Source: Paractinoplanes toevensis (GTDB taxonomy: Bacteria > Actinomycetota > Actinomycetes > Mycobacteriales > Micromonosporaceae). From it: a stretch of DNA of 52,442 bases. Position numbers and translations under genes: made by a program. The notes beneath the pieces were generated by a model. That model saw nothing but the letters and a program-made list of their open reading frames with translations, did not search any database and had not been told where the DNA came from. The stretch covers positions 1 through 52,442 of the forward strand of contig NZ_BOQN01000030.1 of assembly GCF_018332695.1 (NCBI RefSeq), read 5' to 3'. This document shows, one piece after another, positions 43,524 through 51,751 of this stretch; positions within the stretch are counted from its first letter, which is position 1; each line of letters begins with the position of its first letter.

Positions 43524-44438
43524 TCAGGCGGCCTCGGCGGACTCGCGGGGGACACAGATCTTGACCGCGCCGGGGGCGACCCTGGCGGAGAAGCTCTTGG
43601 TCTTGGTGCGGGCGCCGCCGTCGAGTTCGTACTCCATCTTGCTCTCGAGTTTCACGTCGATGCGGCGGGCCCGGGTGGTGCGCACGAACGGTGACCGGTC
43701 GGAGCGGCCCACCGCCATCGTGCCCAGCGCTCGCGCCCACTGCAGAGCACCCTGGGCGGTGGCCACGCCGACGTCGAGCCAGCCGTCGTCCGGCTTGGCG
43801 TCGTCGAACGCGTTGATGCCGCCGGTGATCATGCCGACATTGCCGATGAGAACGCAGCTGGCCTCGTCGTCGAACCATTTCACGCCGTCGACGAGGATGC
43901 GCGCGGTGGCGGCCTCGCCGTTGACGTGCCGCAGGCCGGTCCACACGTAGGCGAGCTTGCCGAGACGGTCCTTCATCTTCCGGTCCGCGTCGTGGATCAT
44001 CGCGCCGTCGAAGCCGATGCCGGCCATCACGCCGAAGTACTCGCCCTCGATCTTGCCCAGGTCGATCCGGCGCCGGCGGCCGTGCAGCGCGATGTCGACC
44101 GCCTTCTCCAGGTCGGCCGGGATGCCCAGGTTGGTGGCGAGCAGGTTCCCGGTGCCGGCCGGGATGATCGCCACCGGGATCTTCGAGCCGCCCTTCTCCT
44201 GGGCCAGCACGTCGAGTGACCGCTGCACGATGCCGTCCCCGCCCCAGACGACGAGCAGGTCTACTCCGGCCGCGACGGCCTTGCGGACCTGCTTGGGCGC
44301 CTTGCGGCTCTTCGGGACCTCGGCCCAGATCAACTTGTCGACGCCGCCGTCGGTGATCCGGCGTCGCAGCTCGTCCAGCCCACCGTCGAGCTTCTTGCGC
44401 TGGTGGGCGACCACGGCGATCGTTCGGGGGGTACGCAT
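43524..44438 (-). CDS. Diacylglycerol/lipid kinase family protein
   Basis: The 304-residue protein has the DAGK catalytic domain with VVWGGDGIVQRSLDVLA (GGDG motif), IPAGTGNLLATNLGIP and GVMAGIGFDGAMI, followed by the C-terminal beta domain. It should phosphorylate a lipid such as diacylglycerol or a sphingoid-like substrate at the membrane face. No membrane helices are present. It converges on the P450-like gene; a 12-base direct repeat, CCGGCCGTGCTGG, lies in the gap (near 43406 and 43440). Confidence 0.9.
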   Translation of the reverse strand: MRTPRTIAVVAHQRKKLDGGLDELRRRITDGGVDKLIWAEVPKSRKAPKQVRKAVAAGVDLLVVWGGDGIVQRSLDVLAQEKGGSKIPVAIIPAGTGNLLATNLGIPADLEKAVDIALHGRRRRIDLGKIEGEYFGVMAGIGFDGAMIHDADRKMKDRLGKLAYVWTGLRHVNGEAATARILVDGVKWFDDEASCVLIGNVGMITGGINAFDDAKPDDGWLDVGVATAQGALQWARALGTMAVGRSDRSPFVRTTRARRIDVKLESKMEYELDGGARTKTKSFSARVAPGAVKICVPRESAEAA

Positions 44439-44508
44439 GACCTTGCGCTACCCGATTTCCCCGCCCGGTAATCAGCGGCCGTCGATCATCGGAGCGGCCC
44501 GGTGGTGG

Positions 44509-45075
44509 TCAGTTCACCCGCTCGCGCATGCGCTGCTCGGCGGCGGCGCTGCGGATCACCATGAGGCGCAGTTCGAGCTCGTCGGAGACCATCGACGCCA
44601 GGTGTTCCAGGGCGCGTAGCTGGCGGGTCGTCGCCTCGCGGGGCCGGCTGTCGATGACGTTGACGGTGCCCAGGCGGTAGCCGTCGTGGGTGCGGATCGG
44701 CGCCGCCGCGTAGAAGCGCAGGCCCAGGTCGCCGCGGACCAGCGGGTGCTCGAGCGTGCGCGGGTCGACGGCCGCGTCGTTGATCACGTAGACGTCGTCC
44801 TGCGCGATCACCGAGGCGCACAGGCCGGGCTCCCGGCCCACCTCGCGCAACCCGCCCACCCCCTGGCAGGCGGCCAGCCACACCCGGTCCTGCTCGACCA
44901 GCGACACCGTCGCGATCGGAGTGTCGAAGATGGCCGCCGCCACGAACGCGATCCGGTCGTACGCGTCCTCCACCGGCTGATCGACCAGCCGGTAGCGCCG
45001 GACCGCCTCGAGCCGCGCCCGCTCCTCCGGCCCGACGTTGTCCAGGTATTCGTATGCGTTGGTCGACTCCGTCAT
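44509..45075 (-). CDS. GAF-domain sensor protein
   Basis: The 188-residue cytoplasmic protein has an N-terminal helix (LEAVRRYRLVDQPVEDAYDRI) and one GAF domain with DTPIATVSLVEQDRVWLAACQG, CASVIAQDD and FYAAAPIRTHDGYRLGTVNVID. The C-terminal helix is charged. The same layout precedes histidine kinase or cyclase domains in larger proteins, but here GAF stands alone. GAGAGG precedes the ATG at 45075. Confidence 0.88.
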   Translation of the reverse strand: MTESTNAYEYLDNVGPEERARLEAVRRYRLVDQPVEDAYDRIAFVAAAIFDTPIATVSLVEQDRVWLAACQGVGGLREVGREPGLCASVIAQDDVYVINDAAVDPRTLEHPLVRGDLGLRFYAAAPIRTHDGYRLGTVNVIDSRPREATTRQLRALEHLASMVSDELELRLMVIRSAAAEQRMRERVN

Positions 45076-45271
45076 GACAGGCCTCTCGGACGTGATCGCG
45101 GTCACAACGAGCCTATGGCGACCTCGATGCATCGGGAACGCTCCTGGTGCTGAATCGGCCCCCGACCGGCCGCTCCACACCCGAAAATCGCACCCGGGGT
45201 GCGTCGGCGCGGCCCTCTGCGACCCGCGATGATGTCGTTGATCGACGAGTCGAGCGGAGGCGACGGGGCGG

Positions 45272-45793
45272 ATGACGGTGTGGATCGCGCTGCTGCGGGC
45301 GGTCAATCTCGGCCGGCGTAACAAGGTGCCGATGGCCGCCCTGGTCGAGCGGCTCGCCGAGGCCGGTCTGCCCGGCGCCCGCACCCACCTGCAGAGCGGC
45401 AACGTCCTCCTGCGCACCGACCAGGAGATCGGCCCGATCATCCAGACGGTGCTGCGCACCGACTTCGGCCTGAGCGAGCCGGTCATGATTCGCAGTCACG
45501 CCCGCCTGCGCGAGATCCTCGCCGCCAACCCCTTTCCCGAGGCGGCCGCCGAGCGCCCCACCCTCGTACGCGTCATCTTCCTGGCCGAACGCCCGGCCGC
45601 CGAGCGGGTCGAACGGCTGGAGGAGCACGACGACATCCGGGTGCGGGACCGTGAGGTCTACCTCGATTACCGCACCGGGGTGCACGGCAACCCGGTGAAC
45701 TCGGCGATGGTCGCCCGCCGTCTCGCCGTGCACGGCACCGAACGCAACTGGGCGACCCTCACCAAACTCGCCGAGCTGGCCGAGGCGATGTAG
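45272..45793 (+). CDS. DUF1697 family protein
   Basis: The 173-residue protein matches DUF1697: WIALLRAVNLGRRNKVPMAALVERLAEAG at the start, HLQSGNVLLRTD soon after and the conserved tail ERNWATLTKLAELAEAM. Function is unknown. GGAGG lies 12 bases before the ATG. It is separated by 34 bases from the convergent bioD gene. Confidence 0.9.
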   Translation: MTVWIALLRAVNLGRRNKVPMAALVERLAEAGLPGARTHLQSGNVLLRTDQEIGPIIQTVLRTDFGLSEPVMIRSHARLREILAANPFPEAAAERPTLVRVIFLAERPAAERVERLEEHDDIRVRDREVYLDYRTGVHGNPVNSAMVARRLAVHGTERNWATLTKLAELAEAM

Positions 45794-45827
45794 TCGGGCC
45801 GGCCGCCCGCCACCGGAGTCTGTGGGG

Positions 45828-47483
45828 TCAGTGGTGGCCTTCGCCGGTTTCCTCGGCCCACACGCGCCAGTTGTCGATCTCGCCGTAGAGCGGCGGGGTC
45901 AGCCAGCCCGGTGCGGAACGCCGGAAGACCCCGGGGTCCATCCGGCCCGCTCCGTCGGGCAGGGCGCCGATCAGGTGCGGGACCATCTCGCTGAGGTTGG
46001 CCCAGTGGAGCAGCTCGGGTTCGGCCGGCCAGGCGCCGATCACCACGCCGGCCGGGACGCCGCGCCGGTTCAGCGCCTCCAGGGTGAGCGCGGTGTGGTT
46101 GAGCGTGCCCAGACCGGCTCGGGCCACCACGATGGTCTTCACACCGAGGGTGGTGGCCAGGTCGGCCAGGGTCCACGACGCGCCCGAGGGGCGCACGCCC
46201 ATCGGCACCAGCAGGCCGCCGGCCCCCTCGACCAGCACCAGGTCGTGTTTCTCCGCCTCGGCGCGAATGGCGTCGACGACCGCGTAGAGCTCCAACGGCG
46301 GCATCGACGCGACCGTGGCGGCGGCCAGCGGTGCCATCGGCTCGGGGTACTCGGCGAGCACGCGCGTGGTCTCCGGCGCGGCCAGCCGGTTGACGACCTC
46401 GAGGTCGGTGGGTGCGCCGGTGGCGATGCCGGTCTGGCCGGGCTTGATGACGGCGACCCGCAGGCCGGACGCCTGGGCGGCGGCGGCCACGGCGGCCGTG
46501 ACGATCGTCTTGCCGACGTCGGTGTCGGTGCCGGTGACCAGCACGATCCCGCGCCATTCACCGGTGTCGGCGCGGCGCGGCGCGGCCTGCGTCTCGGGCG
46601 CCTGCGCCGCCAGTTCGGCGGCGATCTCCGCACCGATCGCCTCGCCGCTGGGCAGATCTTCGGCGTCGAGGTTCGGCCCGGCGGGCGCCGGCGAGACGGG
46701 CACGCCGAGCGGTCCGGTTCCAGGCCCATCCGGTACGCCGGGGGGCGCGCTTCCAGGGTCGTCGGGCGCGGTCGACGGCGCGGGTTCGACCGGCGGAGCG
46801 GTCCCACCGAGCGAGCCCGCCGCCGACTGCTCGAGACTCCGGTCGGCAAGCGCGCTGTGCCAGCCGTCGGCGAGAGCGCTGAGCGAGGTGTCGCCGTGCA
46901 CGCCCGCGGAAGCATCCGTGGCCGCACCGAGCGCCCCACCGTCAGGCGTGCCCGCGGCGGGTCCGCGCGGGCCGTCGGTGTACGTGCCGAGGTCGCCGTC
47001 GGCAAGCGCGCCGATCGGGCCGCCGGTCGGCGCCCCGAGGCCGTCGCCGAATCCACTGTGCGTGGCCGGCGTGCTGGACCCGGCGTCGGTGGGTGCGCCG
47101 TCGGCATGCGTGTCGAGGTCGCCGCCGTCAGCGCCGTGCGGGTCGCCGGCGGGCGGCACGGGTGCGCCGAGCGGGCCGTCGGTAAGCGTGTCGAGGTCGC
47201 TGCCGTTGGCCGTGCCGCGCTGCTCGTCATCGGGCGAGATGGGGGCGCCCAGCGGGCCGTCGAGGAAGGCGTCCGGGTCGGATCGGGCGGCGGGAACGGC
47301 TCGGGTCGGGCCGCCGGTGGTGCTCGGCGTGAGCGTGGTGGCGGTGGCCGTGAAGTCGAGGGTGGCGGTGGGGAACGGGAACGGCGGGAGGGTGAAGCCG
47401 GCCGGGCCCGGGGTGAAGACGGCGTTGGCCTGGGGGAGGCGGGTGGTCACCGCGGTCACGTCGGGGGAGTTGGGGGCGGTCAC
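45828..47483 (-). CDS. bioD: Dethiobiotin synthetase with a ~310-residue low-complexity N-terminal extension
   Basis: BioD closes the ureido ring of dethiobiotin with ATP and CO2. The C-terminal ~240 residues are a complete BioD: P-loop GTDTDVGKT (about 318-326), VIKPGQTG, VEGAGGLLVPMG and the ending typical of the family. The ~310 residues before it are rich in Asp, Gly, Pro, Ala and Thr, with loose DGPLGAP and DLDTxxDG repeats and no known domain. Normal BioD is about 230-240 residues. The GTG at 47483 overlaps the bioF stop (GTGA), so the long form is the coupled one; an internal start close to the P-loop domain cannot be excluded. Confidence 0.85.
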   Translation of the reverse strand: MTAPNSPDVTAVTTRLPQANAVFTPGPAGFTLPPFPFPTATLDFTATATTLTPSTTGGPTRAVPAARSDPDAFLDGPLGAPISPDDEQRGTANGSDLDTLTDGPLGAPVPPAGDPHGADGGDLDTHADGAPTDAGSSTPATHSGFGDGLGAPTGGPIGALADGDLGTYTDGPRGPAAGTPDGGALGAATDASAGVHGDTSLSALADGWHSALADRSLEQSAAGSLGGTAPPVEPAPSTAPDDPGSAPPGVPDGPGTGPLGVPVSPAPAGPNLDAEDLPSGEAIGAEIAAELAAQAPETQAAPRRADTGEWRGIVLVTGTDTDVGKTIVTAAVAAAAQASGLRVAVIKPGQTGIATGAPTDLEVVNRLAAPETTRVLAEYPEPMAPLAAATVASMPPLELYAVVDAIRAEAEKHDLVLVEGAGGLLVPMGVRPSGASWTLADLATTLGVKTIVVARAGLGTLNHTALTLEALNRRGVPAGVVIGAWPAEPELLHWANLSEMVPHLIGALPDGAGRMDPGVFRRSAPGWLTPPLYGEIDNWRVWAEETGEGHH

Positions 47484-48634
47484 GGTGCGCACTCCACGAT
47501 CACGTCCAGGGCATGGGCGAAAGCCTCGTCGGGGACGCCGGCGTTCAGGGTCAGGCGCAGGCGTGAGGTGCCGTCGGGGGTGGACGGCGGGCGGAAGCAG
47601 CCGACCGCCACGCCGCGGTCGCGGCAGTCGGCGGCCCAGGCGACCGCCGCCTCGGGGCCGGGGGCCAGCACCGACAGCACGGCTCCGGCCGGGTGGCCGA
47701 CCGGGAAGCCGGCCTCGGTGAGGCGGGCCACCACCTGGGCGGCCCGGGTGGTGAGCACGGCGCGGCGGTCGTCGGCGTCGCGGGCGAGCCGCAGTGCCTC
47801 GTGGACGCCGGCGACCACGGCCGGCGGCAGGGCGGTGTCGTAGATGAAGGTGCGGCCGGTGTCGATCAGGTGCCGGATGAACGGCTCGGGGGCCGCGACC
47901 ACGCCGCCGGCGCCGCCCAGTGACTTCGAGAGGGTGGCGGTGACGATCACGTCGGGCCGGCCGGCCAGGCCGGCGGCGGCCACGCCACCGGCGCCGGACG
48001 GGCCGAGCACACCGACCGCATGGGCGTCGTCGACCAGCAGAAGGGCGCCCCGGGACGAGGCGACCTCATGCAGCGCGGCCAGCGGGGCCAGGTCGCCGTC
48101 GACCGAGAAGACCGACTCGGTCACCACCACGGCGGGCTGGCCGGGGTGGGCGTCGAGGATCGCGGCCACCGCGGTGGGGTCGTTGTGCGGGGCCACCACC
48201 GTGCGCCGGCCGGAGATCTTGCAGCCGTCGATGAGCGAGGCGTGGTTGTAGGCGTCCGAGACGATCAGGTCGCAGACGGCCGTCGCGCCGCGGACCGCGG
48301 CCAGGTTGGCCAGGTAACCCGAGGAGAACACGAGAGCCGCCGGAAAACCCAGAAGCGACGCCAGTGAAGACTCCAACGCCTCATGTAAGGCGGTCGATCC
48401 GCGGACCAGGCGGGAACCGGTCGCTCCCAACCCGTACGCCGCAAGGGCTGAAGCGGATGCCGCGACCACCTCGGGGTGGGCGGACAGGCCGAGGTAGTCG
48501 TTGCCGGCCAGATCGACGACGAAGTCGTCGGCCGGACGCGGGCGCAACTGACGGGTGAGCCCGGCCTTGGCCCTGCTTCTCGAGAGGCGCTCCAGCGCTT
48601 CCAACCAGCCCGTCAAGGCACCCCCAACGATCAC
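47480..48634 (-). CDS. bioF: 8-amino-7-oxononanoate synthase
   Basis: BioF condenses pimeloyl-ACP/CoA with alanine in the first committed step of biotin ring assembly, using PLP. The 384-residue protein has NDYLGLSAHPEV, GATGSRLVRGSTALHEALE, the pocket residues in VDDAHAVGVLGP and the PLP Lys in ATLSKSLGGAGG. The GTG at 48634 has no ribosome site; a TTG at 48616 follows GGGGG and is a plausible alternative start. It is followed by bioD with overlapping stop/start and is divergent from bioB. Confidence 0.92.
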   Translation of the reverse strand: MIVGGALTGWLEALERLSRSRAKAGLTRQLRPRPADDFVVDLAGNDYLGLSAHPEVVAASASALAAYGLGATGSRLVRGSTALHEALESSLASLLGFPAALVFSSGYLANLAAVRGATAVCDLIVSDAYNHASLIDGCKISGRRTVVAPHNDPTAVAAILDAHPGQPAVVVTESVFSVDGDLAPLAALHEVASSRGALLLVDDAHAVGVLGPSGAGGVAAAGLAGRPDVIVTATLSKSLGGAGGVVAAPEPFIRHLIDTGRTFIYDTALPPAVVAGVHEALRLARDADDRRAVLTTRAAQVVARLTEAGFPVGHPAGAVLSVLAPGPEAAVAWAADCRDRGVAVGCFRPPSTPDGTSRLRLTLNAGVPDEAFAHALDVIVECAP

Positions 48635-48688
48635 GAGAAGGGCAAACTATCACCCGCCACCGACAGTCCTACCGGCTGCGAGGGTCTG

Positions 48689-48694
48689 TAGGGT
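48689..48694 (+). promoter_or_regulatory. Predicted -10 element of bioB (leaderless)
   Basis: TAGGGT lies six bases before the bioB ATG at 48701, with no Shine-Dalgarno. The 66-base gap between bioF and bioB must hold both divergent promoters. I do not see a dyad resembling the actinobacterial BioQ operator in it. Confidence 0.55.
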
Positions 48695-48700
48695 ACGGAC

Positions 48701-49696
48701 ATGCCAGAGATCCTCGATCGGGCCCGGGCCCAGGTGCTGTCGACCGGAAGGGGCCTCGACGAGGCGGCGATCCTCGAGGTCCTGAAAACACCCGACGAAG
48801 ACCTGCCCGAGCTGCTGCAACTCGCCCACGACGTGCGGATGAAGTGGTGCGGGCCGGAAGTCGAGGTCGAGGGCATCGTCTCGCTGAAGACCGGCGGCTG
48901 CCCGGAGGACTGTCACTTCTGCTCGCAGTCGGGGCTGTTCGCCTCGCCGGTGCGTTCGGTGTGGCTGGACATTCCGTCGCTGGTCGAGGCGGCCCGGCAG
49001 ACCGCGGCGACCGGGGCCACCGAGTTCTGCATCGTGGCCGCGGTGCGCGGGCCGGACAAGCGGCTGATGGACCAGATGCGTGAGGGCGTCAAGGCCATCA
49101 AGGCCGCTGTCGACATCCAGGTCGCGGCCAGCCTCGGCATGCTCACCCAGGAGCAGGTCGACGAGCTGGTCGAGATGGGCGTGCACCGCTACAACCACAA
49201 CCTCGAGACCTGCCGGTCCTTCTTCCCCAACGTGGTCACCACGCACTCCTGGGAGGAGCGCTGGGGCACCCTGAAGATGGTGCGCGACTCCGGCATGGAG
49301 GTCTGCTGCGGCGGCATCCTCGGCCTCGGCGAGACGATCGAGCAGCGTGCCGAGTTCGCGGCCCAGCTGGCCGAGCTCGACCCGCACGAGGTCCCGATGA
49401 ACTTCCTCAACCCGCGCCCGGGCACGCCGCTCGGTGACCAGCCGGTGGTGGAGGGGAAGGACGCGCTGCGCGCCATCGCCGCCTTCCGGCTGGCGATGCC
49501 TAAAACCATCTTGCGGTACGCCGGTGGGCGCGAGATCACCTTGGGCGATCTGGGTACGCGGGACGGCCTGCTCGGTGGCATCAACGCGGTGATCGTCGGC
49601 AACTACCTGACGACGCTGGGCCGCCCCGCGACCGACGACCTCGCCCTGCTCGAAGACCTGAAGATGCCGGTCAAGGCGCTGTCGGCGACGTTGTAA
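48701..49696 (+). CDS. bioB: Biotin synthase
   Basis: BioB is a radical-SAM enzyme inserting sulfur into dethiobiotin. The 331-residue protein has the [4Fe-4S] motif [11 protein letters not shown], the [10 protein letters not shown] segment, [12 protein letters not shown], and Cys residues in [13 protein letters not shown]. The expected auxiliary-cluster region [11 protein letters not shown] is intact. The small Cys-rich gene directly downstream is the likely BsaP helper that actinobacterial BioB needs. Confidence 0.95.
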   Translation: MPEILDRARAQVLSTGRGLDEAAILEVLKTPDEDLPELLQLAHDVRMKWCGPEVEVEGIVSLKTGGCPEDCHFCSQSGLFASPVRSVWLDIPSLVEAARQTAATGATEFCIVAAVRGPDKRLMDQMREGVKAIKAAVDIQVAASLGMLTQEQVDELVEMGVHRYNHNLETCRSFFPNVVTTHSWEERWGTLKMVRDSGMEVCCGGILGLGETIEQRAEFAAQLAELDPHEVPMNFLNPRPGTPLGDQPVVEGKDALRAIAAFRLAMPKTILRYAGGREITLGDLGTRDGLLGGINAVIVGNYLTTLGRPATDDLALLEDLKMPVKALSATL

Positions 49697-49698
49697 CG

Positions 49699-49875
49699 AT
49701 GTTCTGCGACCGCTGCGGCGAGGACGCCGCCCAGGGTGACCACGCGGCCTGCGCGGCGGCGCGGGAGCTGGAGCCCCCGCGCTTCTGCCCGCAGTGCCGG
49801 CGCCGGATGAAGGTGCAGGTCGTGCCGACCGGCTGGACCGCCAGCTGCGTCGAGCACGGCACCCGCACCTCCTGA
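49699..49875 (+). CDS. bsaP: Biotin synthase auxiliary protein BsaP (58 residues)
   Basis: The ATG lies two bases after the bioB stop. The 58-residue product begins [15 protein letters not shown] and contains six to seven Cys in CxxC-type pairs: CDRC, a Cys at HAAC, CPQC, and a last Cys before VEHG. The family expectation is an Fe-S-binding helper: in mycobacteria (Rv1590 family) a small protein encoded next to bioB is required for BioB activity. The position, size and Cys pattern all fit. It is easily missed because of its length. Confidence 0.82.
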   Translation: MFCDRCGEDAAQGDHAACAAARELEPPRFCPQCRRRMKVQVVPTGWTASCVEHGTRTS

Positions 49876-49879
49876 CGTT

Positions 49880-50923
49880 TTAGGAGAGTGCCGGTGTCTC
49901 GTCGCCGACCGACTCGCGGCCGGGGACGGCCAGGGTCACGCTGATCATCGAGCCGTCCCGGTCGGCCGGGCCGGCGCCCAGGCGCTTCAGGGTGCGCAGC
50001 ATCGCCACATTGTCGGCGCCGGTGTGTGCCACCAGGGCCGCGAAGCGGCCCCGCTCGGCGTACGCACGGAGGCGCCGGAGCAACGCCGTGCCGATGCCGC
50101 GCCGCTGCCAGCAGTCCTCCACCAGGATCGCGATCTCGCCGAGGTCGCCCTCGGCGAGCAGGCTGGCCATCGCCACCACCCGGTCGCCGGAGACGGCCAC
50201 CAGGGTGCGGCCGCCGGCCGGTTCGAGCAGGCGGGACAGCCGGGCCTCGGACGGTGCGCCACCGCCCAGGTAGCGGCCGGCCAGGGTGGCCGCCGAGGAG
50301 CGCGCGTGCAACTCGCGGACGGCCTCGGCGTCTTCCGCGGCCGCGGGCCGCACGGTCAGCTCGGCACCGTCCGGCAGCAGCAGCGTGGTCTGTTCCTGGT
50401 GGCGGCGCAGCAGCGTGCCGGACAGCTCGACCAGCGCTTGCGCCCGCGCGAACTCGGCGGGCGTGAACGCCGGCCGGCTGCGCAGCACCTCGTAGGAGCC
50501 GCCGGCCGGGTCGGCCAGGGTCATCCGCGCGTCGTCGTAGCCGGGCCGGCCGGTGAGCGGCTCGGGCCGCCACCGCACCTCGGCCGCGTCGAGCAGGGCG
50601 ACCAGTGCCTCACCCAGAGCGTCCTGGTCGTGCACCAGCCGGCCGGCCAGGACGAGCGCCCGGGTGGGCTGGTCGGCCAGGCCCTCGGCCTCGGCCCGGG
50701 CCACGAACGCGTCCCGGCCGCGGCCCCGGGCGATCGCCCCGAGCAGGTCGGCCTCGGTCAGTGCGTCGGGCGCGTCGACGAGGAAGTCGTCGACCGCGCC
50801 CGCCTCGGTGGTGTGCACCTGGACGGCAAGAATGTTGACCGACCGCAGAGCGAGGCTCGCGGTCAGAACGGACAGGTAACCAGGCCGGTCGTCGACCGTT
50901 GCCCGGATCCGCCACAGCGCCAT
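49880..50923 (-). CDS. ACT-domain protein fused to a GNAT acetyltransferase
   Basis: The 347-residue protein starts with an ACT domain (WRIRATVDDRPGYLSVLTASL, ending AVDDFLVDAP). A ~110-residue middle region of unknown fold follows. From about 190 there is a GNAT domain with LTVRPAAAEDAEAVRELHARS, the acetyl-CoA loop VEDCWQRRGIGTALLRRLRAYAE and the ending TLKRLGAGP. ACT domains usually bind amino acids, so acetyltransferase activity may be amino-acid-controlled. The ATG at 50923 has AGGAG at a suitable distance; the GTG at 50932 does not. A paralogous ACT protein lies upstream. Confidence 0.88.
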   Translation of the reverse strand: MALWRIRATVDDRPGYLSVLTASLALRSVNILAVQVHTTEAGAVDDFLVDAPDALTEADLLGAIARGRGRDAFVARAEAEGLADQPTRALVLAGRLVHDQDALGEALVALLDAAEVRWRPEPLTGRPGYDDARMTLADPAGGSYEVLRSRPAFTPAEFARAQALVELSGTLLRRHQEQTTLLLPDGAELTVRPAAAEDAEAVRELHARSSAATLAGRYLGGGAPSEARLSRLLEPAGGRTLVAVSGDRVVAMASLLAEGDLGEIAILVEDCWQRRGIGTALLRRLRAYAERGRFAALVAHTGADNVAMLRTLKRLGAGPADRDGSMISVTLAVPGRESVGDETPALS

Positions 50924-51019
50924 GCGCGGCACTCCTTTCGGCGTCTTATCCCGCTCCCAATTCTGCCGCCCAGGTGTTGCACGGACATTGCTTGAGCTGG
51001 TATTTCGCCGAGAGTCCGA

Positions 51020-51751
51020 TCACATGACGGCGGGCACACCGGCGGTGTCCAGCCGGTCGCCGAGGATCACCGCCGCGGCCCGGACGAGCTGCGCCACCCG
51101 GTCGACCTCGGTGATGTGGAAGCCGGCCGCCGGCAGGTCTTCGTCGTCCGAGCGGGCCACCACGAGCACGAGCCCGGCCCGGCCGAACGGGGCGACCGCG
51201 TAGCGGGTGCCCTCGGGGCCGGTGATCGGGCGGGCCCGCAGCGGGGTGATCTCGGGGAGTTGCAGCGGGGCGGGCGCACGCCAACTCGCGTAGACGACCG
51301 TGGCGTCGTCGCTGAGGCCCAGCATCGGCTCGGTCGGCAGTGGGCGGGGCGCGCCGGACCGGGCGGCCCAGTCGGCCGGCACCACGGCGGCCGCGGCCCA
51401 GTCGGCGGCCAGCAGGCCGGGCATCGCGTCGACCAGGGTGGCGAGGCCGTCGGCCGGGTTGGCCGCGACCTGGGCCAGCAACTCGGCGTCGTGGCCCCCG
51501 TTGACCGGCGCCCCGATCGCCTTCCAGACGCCGTCGACCTGGACGCCGGGGATGGCGGCGAGGCCGGCGAGAAGCCGTTCCACGCGGGATGCGCCCGGCC
51601 AGACGACGGTGAAGTCGTCGACGGCCCGGCCGCCGAGGCGTTCCAGGACGATGACCTGGACGATGTCGGCTCCGGCAACGCCGAGCGTGCGGGCCACCTG
51701 GCCGAGGGCACCGGGACGGTCCGGCAGGGTGACTCGAACCCGCAGCAACAT
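51020..51751 (-). CDS. ACT-domain protein
   Basis: The 243-residue protein has an N-terminal ACT domain (LLRVRVTLPDRPGALGQVARTLGVAG, AVDDFTVVWP) closely parallel to the ACT domain of the next gene. The remaining ~160 residues show no known domain but share the Leu/Ala/Asp-rich layout of that gene's middle part. It probably senses an amino acid or small ligand. GGAGGAG lies before the ATG. The gap of 96 bases to the next gene suggests the two are co-transcribed. Confidence 0.82.
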   Translation of the reverse strand: MLLRVRVTLPDRPGALGQVARTLGVAGADIVQVIVLERLGGRAVDDFTVVWPGASRVERLLAGLAAIPGVQVDGVWKAIGAPVNGGHDAELLAQVAANPADGLATLVDAMPGLLAADWAAAAVVPADWAARSGAPRPLPTEPMLGLSDDATVVYASWRAPAPLQLPEITPLRARPITGPEGTRYAVAPFGRAGLVLVVARSDDEDLPAAGFHITEVDRVAQLVRAAAVILGDRLDTAGVPAVM

